NCBI GenBank assembly: GCA_963759375.1 | Contig: CAVWYY010000002.1 | Span: 186,001-250,000 of the forward strand | Direction of reading: 5' to 3' | DNA: 64,000 nt | DNA from: DASSUW01 sp963759375 | GTDB lineage: Bacteria; Actinomycetota; Thermoleophilia; Solirubrobacterales; Solirubrobacteraceae | Part shown: positions 27,480-35,343 of the stretch, piece after piece | Layout of the letters: every line of letters begins with the position of its first letter | Numbering within the stretch: position 1 is the first letter of the stretch | The notes under the pieces: model-generated | Seen by the model: only the letters and a program-made list of their open reading frames with translations | The model's database searches: none | What the model was told of the DNA's origin: nothing | Made by a program: the position numbers and the translations under genes

Positions 27480-28370
27480 TCAGGCGGCCAGCGCGCGGCC
27501 CTGGGCGAACGCCGCGTCGAGCACGTCCTCGACGCGGCCGCCGTCCATGAGGTTCGGGCCGATCGCGGCGACCGAGCCGTCGTCGGGGACGATCGTGCGG
27601 ACGCGCATGCCCCGAGCGCGCAGGGCCATCTCCTCGGCCACGAGCGCCGCTGCGGTCACCGGACGTAGCGGCCCGCCTCCCGCGGTCGGCGCCAGGCACA
27701 GGACGTGGGCACCGCGGCCGCCCGGCGCCGCGTCGAGATTGACCGGGCTCCAGACGCCGCCGTCGACGTACTCGCGGTTGCCGATCCTCACCGGCGCGAA
27801 CAGCCACGGCACCGCACACGAGGCGAGCACGGCGTCGCGGACCTCGGCCTCCGGGGCGCCGGGCGCGCCGAACAAGACGCGGGCGCCCGAGCGGCGGTCG
27901 ACGGCCGAGATGCGCAGCCGGCCGTCGAACTCGGCTCCCAGCGAGTCGAGGAACCCGGCGAGCCGGTCGAGACGGCGCCGCGGGCGCGGCGCGGCGGCCA
28001 ACGCCGCCGAGCGCGCCAGCCGGCCCGGCGGCCCGAGGCCCGCGAAGGCGATCGGGGCGAACGGCGTGGCCGCTGCCGTGCCCGCCTTGGCCGCGGCTCG
28101 GGCGAGCCCCGTCAGGCCGCCGGGCGACGGCCCCTCGATCGGCACGGCCCACGCACGGGCCCCGCGGTCACCCGCGTCGAGGCGACGGCCGGAGACCAGC
28201 GTCGCGGCGACGATCGAGCCCGCCGAGGTGCCGAGGATGTACTCGCACTCGCGGAAGTCGAGCGCCAGGCCGCTCAGCACGCCACGGAGCCAGGCCTCGC
28301 CGAGCGTCCCGCCGGCGCCGAGGACAAGCGTGTCGGGAAGCTCGCTGATCGGTTCCGCCACCGCTGTCAT
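27480..28370 (-). CDS. Patatin-like phospholipase
   Basis: A 296-residue lipid acyl hydrolase. The oxyanion-hole glycine motif is LGAGGTLGEAWLRG, the nucleophile serine lies in GTSAGS and the catalytic aspartate in DGGVWSPVN, so the Ser-Asp dyad of the patatin family is complete. ATG at 28370 is chosen because the conserved region begins about 20 residues later. It is convergent with the collagen-like gene (4 bp between stops) and divergent from the cupin gene (11 bp). Cytoplasmic phospholipase A or lipid-turnover activity is likely. Confidence 0.88.
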   Translation of the reverse strand: MTAVAEPISELPDTLVLGAGGTLGEAWLRGVLSGLALDFRECEYILGTSAGSIVAATLVSGRRLDAGDRGARAWAVPIEGPSPGGLTGLARAAAKAGTAAATPFAPIAFAGLGPPGRLARSAALAAAPRPRRRLDRLAGFLDSLGAEFDGRLRISAVDRRSGARVLFGAPGAPEAEVRDAVLASCAVPWLFAPVRIGNREYVDGGVWSPVNLDAAPGGRGAHVLCLAPTAGGGPLRPVTAAALVAEEMALRARGMRVRTIVPDDGSVAAIGPNLMDGGRVEDVLDAAFAQGRALAA

Positions 28371-28381
28371 GATGACCGCCG

Positions 28382-29023
28382 ATGCCCGAGGCGCCACGCA
28401 TCAAGCGGATTCAGGACATCTCTGCCATCCCGGCGGGCGGCGTCGGCTACCGGCTCGTCCGCCGCGAGCTGGGCATCGAGGCGTTCGGCGTGAACGCCTT
28501 CACGGCCGACGCCGGCGTGCATCTGATCGAGGAGCACGACGAGACCGGCGAGGGGAGCGGCCGCCACCAGGAGCTGTACGTGGTGATCACGGGACGAGCG
28601 CGGTTCATGATCGACGGCGCGGAGCACGACGCCCCGGCCGGCACGCTGGTCTTCATCCCGGACCCGCGGTCACGCCGCTCGGCCACCGCGGTCGAGGACG
28701 GCACGGTGGCGCTGGCGGTCGGCGGGCGCGCCGGCCAGCCGTACGAGGTGTCGCCGTGGGAGGCGTCGTTCGCCGCCAAGGGACTGGCCGACGCGGGGGA
28801 CCACGACGGCGCGGTCGAGCTCATGACCGAGGCGCTCCTCGACCACCCGAAGAACCCGCACGTGCTGTACAACGCCGCCTGCTACGAGGCGGTGGCGGGG
28901 CGCCGCGAGGACGCCCTCAAGCACCTACATGCGGCAGCGGCGCTGGCGCCTGAGGTGCTCGAGTGGGCGTCCCGCGACCCGGACTTCGACGAGATCCGCG
29001 ACGACCCGGAGTTCCCCGCTTAG
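28382..29023 (+). CDS. Cupin-TPR protein
   Basis: A 213-residue protein in two parts. Residues 1-115 form a cupin barrel (GRHQELYVVITGRARFMIDG and DAPAGTLVFIPDPR), which binds a metal or a small ligand. Residues 130-213 contain tetratricopeptide-type helices (GDHDGAVELMTEALLDHPKN, LYNAACYEAVAGRREDALKHL). The two domains together suggest a sensor or scaffold rather than an enzyme. Its stop overlaps the convergent transporter gene by four bases. Confidence 0.75.
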   Translation: MPEAPRIKRIQDISAIPAGGVGYRLVRRELGIEAFGVNAFTADAGVHLIEEHDETGEGSGRHQELYVVITGRARFMIDGAEHDAPAGTLVFIPDPRSRRSATAVEDGTVALAVGGRAGQPYEVSPWEASFAAKGLADAGDHDGAVELMTEALLDHPKNPHVLYNAACYEAVAGRREDALKHLHAAAALAPEVLEWASRDPDFDEIRDDPEFPA

Positions 29024-30456
29024 CCGCTCGCCTCGTTGATCACGACGAGGATCGACATGACGCCGAACAGCCCGGCGGCCCACAGCAGCACGAGCAGGCG
29101 GATGCCGCGGATCTTCAGCGGCTCCGGCAGGAAGCGCCGGTTGATGACCATCAGCAGGATCGAGTAGATGAACATGACCCCGCCGCTCAGCGCCGCGGCG
29201 ACCACGACGAGCGACAGCGGCTGGTCGAAGCCCGACAGCAGGATCGCCGTGCCGCTGAGGATCAGCGTCCAGACCACGACGAAGTACAGCCGGCTCTCGG
29301 TCCACCGCTTGGACTCGCGCAGGTAGCCGACGCGCAGCACGTCCGCGACCAGGCGGCTGACGTAGTCGATGATCCCCAGCGCGGCGCCGAACAGGCTGAC
29401 CGCGCCGATGACCCAGAACAGCGTCCCGAACCAGGTGCCGACCATCTCCTTGAGCGCGTTGCCCTCGATCTGGATGAAGTCGAAGTCGCTGTCCTTCACG
29501 GCCGGGTTGCCGTACACCGTCGAGTAGGCGACCAGCGAGAACACGACGATCGTGATCGCACCGATCACGAAGAAGCTCACGAACTGCTCGATGTTCGCCT
29601 TGCGCCACCACTCACGCCAGCGCTCCATGCTCTTCGGGTCGACCCGGAAGACGTAGCCGCGGCCCGATGGAGCGGCCTCCTCCTCGCCGGTGATCGGAGA
29701 GACCACGCGCGGCGCGTACAGGCCCATGCCGTAGCCCTTGTCGCGGATCCAGTTGCTGACCACGAGGTTGTTGGTGCCGCCGGCGCCCGCGTAGGCGAGC
29801 GCGCCGAGCAGCACAGCCAGCTCGAGCTCGCCGCCGGTGAAGCTGCCGAAGCTCGTCACGGTCTGGTCGACGTCGCCGAACGCGCTCGCGCTGATCGCTG
29901 TCGTGATCGCCACCACCACGAACACGAGCACCGCGGCGACCTTGGCGAATTCGAACTTCTCGATGAACTGGTACACGACCGGCGAGGCGGAGAGTGCGAT
30001 ACCGATCAGCACCATCGCGCCGATGGCGATCGCGTTGGCGTTGCCGCCGCCGAACAGGAAGGTCGTGATCGTCGCGGCGCTCGTCGCCCACGCGGGCCAG
30101 ATGTTCGGCACGATCGCGCAGGCGACCATCAGCAGCCCGAACGGCTTCCAGAGGCGTTGGAAGCCGGTGACCGCCGTCTCGCCGGTGGCGAGCGTGTAGC
30201 GCTCGATCTCCATGTTGATGAAGTACTGCGTGAGCAGGCCGACGATGCCCGCCCACAGGAACACGAGGCCGACCTGCGAGGCGATGTAGGGGAAGAGGAT
30301 GTACTCGCCGGACGCGATGCCGACGCCGACGAGGATCACGCTCGGTCCAACGATCCGGCGCAGGGGCGGCGGCTTGGGGAGCTCGCGCTCCTCGACGCGG
30401 CCGATGCTCGCCTCGGGTACTGGTGAAGTTGTTGGTGGCGCTTCGGCGGTAGCCAT
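29020..30456 (-). CDS. Nramp-family-like membrane transporter without the usual metal motif
   Basis: A 478-residue membrane protein with about eleven helices and the Nramp superfamily layout (PSVILVGVGIASGEYILFPY in helix 1, LAYAGAGGTNNLVVSNWIRD in helix 6). The helix-1 DPGxN metal motif of true Nramp Mn/Fe transporters is replaced by GIASGEY, and the helix-6 MPH motif by AGAGGTNN. The substrate is therefore probably not a classical divalent metal. It is divergent from an XRE-cupin regulator, with a palindromic operator in the 60-bp gap. Confidence 0.75.
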   Translation of the reverse strand: MATAEAPPTTSPVPEASIGRVEERELPKPPPLRRIVGPSVILVGVGIASGEYILFPYIASQVGLVFLWAGIVGLLTQYFINMEIERYTLATGETAVTGFQRLWKPFGLLMVACAIVPNIWPAWATSAATITTFLFGGGNANAIAIGAMVLIGIALSASPVVYQFIEKFEFAKVAAVLVFVVVAITTAISASAFGDVDQTVTSFGSFTGGELELAVLLGALAYAGAGGTNNLVVSNWIRDKGYGMGLYAPRVVSPITGEEEAAPSGRGYVFRVDPKSMERWREWWRKANIEQFVSFFVIGAITIVVFSLVAYSTVYGNPAVKDSDFDFIQIEGNALKEMVGTWFGTLFWVIGAVSLFGAALGIIDYVSRLVADVLRVGYLRESKRWTESRLYFVVVWTLILSGTAILLSGFDQPLSLVVVAAALSGGVMFIYSILLMVINRRFLPEPLKIRGIRLLVLLWAAGLFGVMSILVVINEASG

Positions 30457-30493
30457 GCCAAGTGGCTTCCCGCACGAGCACCGCCGCTATCGC

Positions 30494-30511
30494 TGTACGT
30501 GATAACGTACA
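30494..30511. promoter_or_regulatory. Palindromic operator between the Nramp-like and XRE-cupin genes
   Basis: A perfect inverted repeat TGTACGT-GATA-ACGTACA covers 18 bp and ends five bases before the XRE-cupin ATG (30517). The centre contains GATAAC, a plausible -10 element that would start transcription close to the ATG and give a leaderless mRNA. Binding of the XRE protein here would control both divergent genes. Confidence 0.65.
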
Positions 30512-30516
30512 TCCGT

Positions 30517-31098
30517 ATGGCAGCGGCCGTCGAAACGGTCCCGGCTATCGGGCCGCGGGTGAAGGCGCTACGAGAGGCGATGAACCTCTCGCTACGCGAT
30601 CTCGCACTGCGATCCGGCGTCTCCGCGCCGATGCTCTCGCAGGTCGAGCGGGGCGAGACGAGCCCGACGCTGCAGGTCGCCGCACGCATCGCCTCCGGCC
30701 TGGAGCTGCGGCTTTCCCAGCTCCTGCGGCTCGATGAGACCGGGTCTGTGTCGATCGTCCGCGCCGGCGAGGGCCGCACCGGCGGCGCCGACGGCCACCG
30801 CTACGAGATCCTCAGCCCGCCGCTGCCCGGCCAGCGCGCCGAGCTGTCGCGCCACCGGCTCGCCCCCGGCGCCACCACCGGCGGCCCCGGCGATCCGCCG
30901 ATGCACGAGCCCGGCGCTCGCGAGACCGCGGTCGTCGAAGCCGGGACCCTGGCCCTGTTCGTCGACGAGCAGCGGCACACGCTCACCGCGGGCGACACCG
31001 TGACGTTCGACGCCGACCTTCCGCACCACTTCGAGAATCCCGGAAAGGAGGAGGCCGTCCTGCTGGCCGTCGTGTCCGCAGGGCTCCGCCGCTCATGA
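30517..31098 (+). CDS. XRE-family regulator with C-terminal cupin domain
   Basis: A 193-residue DNA-binding protein. Residues 12-65 are a helix-turn-helix (IGPRVKALREAMNLSLRDLA, SGVSAPMLSQVERGETSPTL), and the C-terminal half is a cupin (HEPGARETAVVEAGTLALFVDE ... TFDADLPHHFENPG). Such proteins usually sense a small ligand and repress a divergent transporter. ATG at 30517 is preferred to GTG at 30499 because the GTG lies inside the operator. The stop overlaps the leuC start (ATGA), so it is transcribed together with leuCD. Confidence 0.85.
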   Translation: MAAAVETVPAIGPRVKALREAMNLSLRDLALRSGVSAPMLSQVERGETSPTLQVAARIASGLELRLSQLLRLDETGSVSIVRAGEGRTGGADGHRYEILSPPLPGQRAELSRHRLAPGATTGGPGDPPMHEPGARETAVVEAGTLALFVDEQRHTLTAGDTVTFDADLPHHFENPGKEEAVLLAVVSAGLRRS

Positions 31099-32462
31099 CT
31101 CCGAGCACCCTCTTCGACAAGATCTGGGCGGCGCACGAGGTGGCGCCCGGCCTGATCTACATCGACCTGCACCTCGTCCACGAGGTCACCAGCCCTCAGG
31201 CGTTCGATGGCCTGCGGCTCGCCGGCCGCCCGGTCCGCCGGCCCGACCGCACGCTCGCGACGGCCGACCACAATGTGCCGACCGACGGCACGCCGGTCGC
31301 GGCCCGGATCCGCGACGAGCTGTCGCGCGTGCAGGTGGAGACGCTCGAGCGCAACTGCGAGGAGTTCGGCATCCCGCTGTACTCGATCGGCTCCGACCAC
31401 CAGGGGATCGTGCACGTGATCGGACCGGAGCTGGGCGTCACCCAACCGGGCATGACGATCGTCTGCGGCGACTCGCACACGGCCACGCACGGAGCCTTCG
31501 GTGCGCTCGCGTTCGGCATCGGCACCAGCGAGGTCGAGCACGTGCTGGCCACGCAGTGCCTGGCCCAGCGCAAGCCGAAGTCGATGCGGATCAACTACTC
31601 GGGCGAGCTCGGGTTCGGCGTCACGCCGAAGGACCTGATCCTCGGCACGATCGGCCAGATGGGCGTAAACGGCGCCGCCGGCCACGTGGTCGAGTACGCG
31701 GGACCGGTCATCGAAGGGCTCTCGATGGAGGGCCGGATGACGATGTGCAACATGACGATCGAGGGCGGCGGCCGCGCCGGGATGGTGGCGCCGGACGACA
31801 CCACGTTCGAGTGGGTCGAGGGCCGCACCGCCGCGCCCGACGACTTCGAGGCGGCGGTAGCCGGCTGGCGCGAGCTGCACACCGACGACGGCGCGCCGTT
31901 CGACAAGGAGATCGACGTCGACGCCGGCGCGCTGTCACCACTGGTCAGCTGGGGCACGAACCCGGCGATGGTCGTCCCGGTCACCGATGCGGTCCCTCAG
32001 CCGCGGGGCGACGGCGACGAGCGCGCGCTCAAGTACATGGGCCTCGAGGCGGGCACGCCGATGCAGGAGATCACGCTCGACCGCGTGTTCATCGGCTCGT
32101 GCACGAACTCCCGGATCGGCGACCTGCGCGCCGCCGCCGAGCTGGTCAAGGGGCGCAGGGTGGCGTCGAACGTCGACGCCATGGTCGTCCCCGGGTCCCA
32201 GCAGGTGCGCGTGCAGGCCGAGAGCGAGGGCCTTCACGAGGTCTTCCGCGCCGCCGGCTTCGACTGGCGCACGGCCGGCTGCTCGATGTGCCTGGGCATG
32301 AACCCGGACATCCTGCAGCCCGGCGAGCGCTGCGCCTCGACCTCCAACCGCAACTTCGAGGGGCGCCAGGGCCGCGGCGGGCGCACCCACCTCGTCTCGC
32401 CCCAGATGGCCGCCGCGGCCGCCATCGAGGGCCACTTCGTCGACATCAGGGAGTGGAGCTGA
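31095..32462 (+). CDS. leuC: 3-isopropylmalate dehydratase large subunit
   Basis: Converts 2-isopropylmalate to 3-isopropylmalate with LeuD. The 455-residue protein has CGDSHTATHGAFGALAFGIG, the 4Fe-4S cysteines in GSCTNSR and CSMCLGMN, and GRQGRGGRTHLVSPQ at the substrate site. The ATG overlaps the regulator stop, and leuD follows three bases later. Fe-S cluster dependence makes leucine synthesis oxygen- and iron-sensitive. Confidence 0.97.
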   Translation: MTPSTLFDKIWAAHEVAPGLIYIDLHLVHEVTSPQAFDGLRLAGRPVRRPDRTLATADHNVPTDGTPVAARIRDELSRVQVETLERNCEEFGIPLYSIGSDHQGIVHVIGPELGVTQPGMTIVCGDSHTATHGAFGALAFGIGTSEVEHVLATQCLAQRKPKSMRINYSGELGFGVTPKDLILGTIGQMGVNGAAGHVVEYAGPVIEGLSMEGRMTMCNMTIEGGGRAGMVAPDDTTFEWVEGRTAAPDDFEAAVAGWRELHTDDGAPFDKEIDVDAGALSPLVSWGTNPAMVVPVTDAVPQPRGDGDERALKYMGLEAGTPMQEITLDRVFIGSCTNSRIGDLRAAAELVKGRRVASNVDAMVVPGSQQVRVQAESEGLHEVFRAAGFDWRTAGCSMCLGMNPDILQPGERCASTSNRNFEGRQGRGGRTHLVSPQMAAAAAIEGHFVDIREWS

Positions 32463-32465
32463 TGG

Positions 32466-33023
32466 ATGCCGGTCAAGACCGTCACCGGCGACGTCAGCGT
32501 GCTCGACCGCGCCGACGTCGACACCGACCAGATCATCCCCAAGCAGTTCCTCAAGCGCGTGGAGCGCACGGGCTTCGGCGAGTTCCTGTTCTACGACTGG
32601 GCCAAGGAGGACGGCTGGGACCTGCCGGCCAACCCGATCCTCGCTACGGGCGCGAACTTCGGCTGCGGCTCCTCTCGCGAGCACGCCCCGTGGGCGCTGC
32701 AGGACTACGGCTTCAGGGCCGTGGTCGCCGCGAGCTTCGCCGACATCTTCTTCAACAACTGCACGAAGATCGGCCTGCTGCCCGTCGTGCTGCCGGACGA
32801 GGAGGTCCACGCCCTGATGCAGGCGGGCAGCGGGGAGATCGACCTCGAGGCGCGCGAGGTGCGCTTCGACGGCCGCTCGGTGCCGTTCGAGCTCGACGAC
32901 GAGACGCGCCACCGGCTGCTCAACGGGCTCGACGACATCGCTCTCACACTCCAGGAGTCCGACGCGATCGCGGCCTTTGAGAACGACCGCGAGCGGTCGG
33001 GGCCGGTCACCACCGCGCTGTAA
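32466..33023 (+). CDS. leuD: 3-isopropylmalate dehydratase small subunit
   Basis: A 185-residue swivel-domain partner of LeuC. Family motifs include ADVDTDQIIPKQFL near the start, GANFGCGSSREHAPWAL and SFADIFFNNCTKIGLLP. ATG at 32466 lies three bases after the leuC stop; another ATG at 32462 is in a different frame. It is the last gene before the rpsD promoter. Confidence 0.97.
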   Translation: MPVKTVTGDVSVLDRADVDTDQIIPKQFLKRVERTGFGEFLFYDWAKEDGWDLPANPILATGANFGCGSSREHAPWALQDYGFRAVVAASFADIFFNNCTKIGLLPVVLPDEEVHALMQAGSGEIDLEAREVRFDGRSVPFELDDETRHRLLNGLDDIALTLQESDAIAAFENDRERSGPVTTAL

Positions 33024-33047
33024 TCCGTAGCACCCCGGTCGGGATTT

Positions 33048-33063
33048 GTTAGGCTGCCCTAAC
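33048..33063. promoter_or_regulatory. Palindrome at the rpsD promoter, possible metal-regulator site
   Basis: A perfect inverted repeat GTTAGG-CTGC-CCTAAC ends one base before the rpsD ATG. TAGGCT inside it could serve as a -10 element for a leaderless mRNA, so a bound protein would block transcription. The TTAGG/CCTAA arms resemble DtxR/IdeR-type metal boxes, although the spacing differs from the classical 19-bp site. Zinc control by Zur is another option given the cysteine-free S4. Confidence 0.5.
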
Positions 33064-33064
33064 T

Positions 33065-33694
33065 ATGGGCAGACACACCGGGCCGGTCGAACGGCTTTCA
33101 CGACGCGAGGGCGTCGAGCTCGAGCTCAAGGGCCTCCGGCGTCTCGCCGGGAAGTCCGGGCTCGACCGGCGCGGAGCGCTCCCGCCCGGGGAGCACGGAG
33201 GACGGCGGCGGCGCCCGCCGTCCACGTTCGCGCTGCAGCTGCGCGCCAAGCAGGTGCTCAAGCGCATGTACGGCGTGCGCGAGCGCCAGTTCCGCCGCTA
33301 CGTCCGCGAGGCCCAGGCATCGCGCGATCGCACGGGCGACCGCATCGTGCTGGCGCTCGAGCGGCGGCTCGACAACGTCATCTACCGGCTGGGCTTCGCG
33401 ACCACGCGCGCGCAGGCGCGCCAGTTCGTCAGCCACGGCCACGTCTTCGTCGACGGGCGGCGCGTGGACATCCCGTCCTACCGCGTCAAGCCCGGCCAGG
33501 TCATCGGCCTCCGCGACGCGAGCCCGGTCCGGCCGACCGCGGCCGAGGCCGCCGAACTGCTCGCGCGCGTCGCGCCGTGGCTGGAGACCGACCCCGACGC
33601 CCTCATCGGGCGCGTGCTGCGCAACCCGGTCCGGGAGGACGTCTACCTCCCGATCGACGAGCAGCTCGTCGTCGAGCACTTCAGCCGGCGGTAG
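33065..33694 (+). CDS. rpsD: 30S ribosomal protein S4, cysteine-free form
   Basis: A 209-residue S4 that binds 16S rRNA early in 30S assembly. The N-terminal domain (MGRHTGPVERLSRREGVELE) lacks the zinc-binding cysteines of the C-plus form, which reads PVCRLC at the same place. The S4 RNA-binding domain is intact (ALERRLDNVIYRLGFATTRAQARQ, HGHVFVDGRRVDIPSYRVKPGQ). It stands alone, not in the usual rpsK-rpoA cluster, so a second zinc-binding S4 may exist elsewhere. A palindrome overlaps the likely promoter. Confidence 0.93.
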   Translation: MGRHTGPVERLSRREGVELELKGLRRLAGKSGLDRRGALPPGEHGGRRRRPPSTFALQLRAKQVLKRMYGVRERQFRRYVREAQASRDRTGDRIVLALERRLDNVIYRLGFATTRAQARQFVSHGHVFVDGRRVDIPSYRVKPGQVIGLRDASPVRPTAAEAAELLARVAPWLETDPDALIGRVLRNPVREDVYLPIDEQLVVEHFSRR

Positions 33695-33700
33695 CGGGCG

Positions 33701-34316
33701 ATGAGCGCGCCGCTGCCGTTCTCGCTGAACGCCGCGCTCTCCGTGCCGTCCGCACGCCGAGCTCGCGGCCTCGCTGGCGGCCGAGCTGGGCGCGTTCGAC
33801 GAAGACGTGCTGGAGCACGGGCTGGCCGCGCTGGCGTGCGGCTCGGGCTCACTGGTCGACCTCGGCGCCGTGGTGCGCGACGGCGCGCTGCGGGTGCGCG
33901 CGGACGGCGGAGTCGAGGACCTGCTGATCGACCGCGTCGTGGCGCGCGGGCGCGGCCATGCCGCGACGGTCGCGGTCGTGGTGTGCGAGATCGGCCGCCG
34001 GGCTGGCATGCCGGTGGGCGTGGTCGGCGCCGGCGCGCGGCACTTCGTCGCCCACGAGGAGGTCACGCCGTGGCTGCTCGACGTGGCCGACGGCGAGCTG
34101 GTGGACGCGCGCACCGTGCGGCCGGCGCCGGAGTGGCGCTGCGCGCACGAGATCTGCGACGCGCTGCTCACCGAGGCGGAGCGCCGCTGCGAGCGCGACG
34201 GCGACCTGACGCGGGCACTGCGCGCCGCGACCCTCCGCTGCGCACTCCCGTTCGACGAGCCGGCGCAGGAGAGCGCGGCTACCGCGTTGCGGCGGCTGCG
34301 CGCCCGTCTGAACTGA
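33701..34316 (+). pseudogene. SirB1/transglutaminase-like protein gene with an apparent frameshift
   Basis: ATG at 33701 starts MSAPLPFSLNAALSVPSA. From about 33755 the protein-like sequence continues one frame over as ELAASLAAELGAFDEDVLEHG and runs intact to the stop at 34314-34316. The core (LLIDRVVARGRGHAATVAVVVCEIGRRAGMPVGV then ARHFVAHEE, quoted in two pieces of the same region) has the pattern of SirB1-type transglutaminase-like domains, with Cys and His placed as in that family. A GTG at 33807 could start a shorter intact 169-residue protein. One extra base near 33755 would explain the break. The function of SirB1-like proteins is not established. Confidence 0.55.
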
Positions 34317-34494
34317 GCCACGTAAGGGTGGGGCTGACCTGCCCCGCCGCGACGAGCCCGCGGACCCGCGCGTCCGCGCGGCGATCGAACGCCGCGAGCT
34401 GCTGCCGGCACTCGTCGTAGGCGCGGTCGGCGTAGCGGATCGCCGAGGTCAGCGTGGCGCTTCGGCGCCGGTGCTCGTCGTGGGGGGAGGGCAT
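34279..34494 (-). CDS. Small hypothetical protein
   Basis: A 71-residue frame with ATG at 34494 and GGAG a few bases upstream. The sequence SAIRYADRAYDECRQQLAAFDRRADAR looks like a helical, charged protein rather than the arginine-rich shadows seen elsewhere. The 3' end overlaps the SirB1-like gene on the other strand by 38 bp. No family is recognised. Confidence 0.4.
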   Translation of the reverse strand: MPSPHDEHRRRSATLTSAIRYADRAYDECRQQLAAFDRRADARVRGLVAAGQVSPTLTWLSSDGRAAAATR

Positions 34495-34551
34495 GGCTCC
34501 AACATCGACACATTCGGCCCTCCGCATGACCGGGTAGCGTGCCGGGCGCCA

Positions 34552-35343
34552 GTGGATCCCGAGATCGGCTCGTATTACGACCGTGGCGACGAAGAGGCGC
34601 GGCTGACCAGTTGGGGGCGGCTCGAGCTGCTCCGGACGCAGGAGCTGCTAGAGCGCGACCTGCCGCCGCCGCCGGCCCGGGTGCTCGACGTCGGCGGCGG
34701 CCCGGGCGCGTACTCGGTGTGGCTCGGCGGGCTCGGCTACGACGTCGAGCTCGTCGATCCCGTCGAGCTGCACCTCGAGCAGGCGCGGGCCGCCGGCGTG
34801 GCCCAGGTCTGCCAGGGCGACGCGCGCGAGCTCCCGTTCGCGGACGGCAGCACCGACGTGGTGCTCGAGCTCGGCCCGCTCTATCACCTGCCCGAGCCCG
34901 GCGACCGGGCGCGCGCGCTGGCCGAGGCGCACCGCGTGCTGCGGCCCGGCGGTCTGCTCGCCGCAGCCGCGATCTCGCGCTTCGCCTCGACGGTCGACGG
35001 GCTGTTCAAGAACCTGTTCGCCGAGCCGGAGTTCGAGCAGGTCGTCGAGGCCGACGTGCGCGACGGCCGCCACGAGAACCCGGACCGGCATCCGCGCTGG
35101 TTCACCACCGCGTACTTCCACCTGCCCGACGAGCTGGCCGCCGAGGTCGAGGCGGCGGGCTTCGAGCTGCGCGGGCTGCTCGCCATCGAAGGGCCAGGCG
35201 CCTTCCTGCGGGACATCGACGACTGGCTCGACGATCCGTCGCGGCGCGCGATGCTGCTGCGGGCGCTGGCCCGGGTCGAGGCCGAGCCTTCGCTGCTCGG
35301 CGCCAGTCCGCACCTGCTGGCGGTGGCTACCGCCCGGCCATGA
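34552..35343 (+). CDS. Class I SAM-dependent methyltransferase (methyltransferase-11 type)
   Basis: A 263-residue enzyme with motif I VLDVGGGPGAYSVWLGGLG, motif II VELVDPVELHLEQA, GDARELPFADGSTDVVLELG and HRVLRPGGLL, i.e. the full set for small-molecule methyltransferases of the UbiE-like group. GTG at 34552 (VDPEIGSYYD) is chosen because the typical N-terminal 'YYD' stretch follows at once. The last 17 bp overlap the convergent LAL regulator. The substrate is unknown. Confidence 0.8.
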   Translation: MDPEIGSYYDRGDEEARLTSWGRLELLRTQELLERDLPPPPARVLDVGGGPGAYSVWLGGLGYDVELVDPVELHLEQARAAGVAQVCQGDARELPFADGSTDVVLELGPLYHLPEPGDRARALAEAHRVLRPGGLLAAAAISRFASTVDGLFKNLFAEPEFEQVVEADVRDGRHENPDRHPRWFTTAYFHLPDELAAEVEAAGFELRGLLAIEGPGAFLRDIDDWLDDPSRRAMLLRALARVEAEPSLLGASPHLLAVATARP

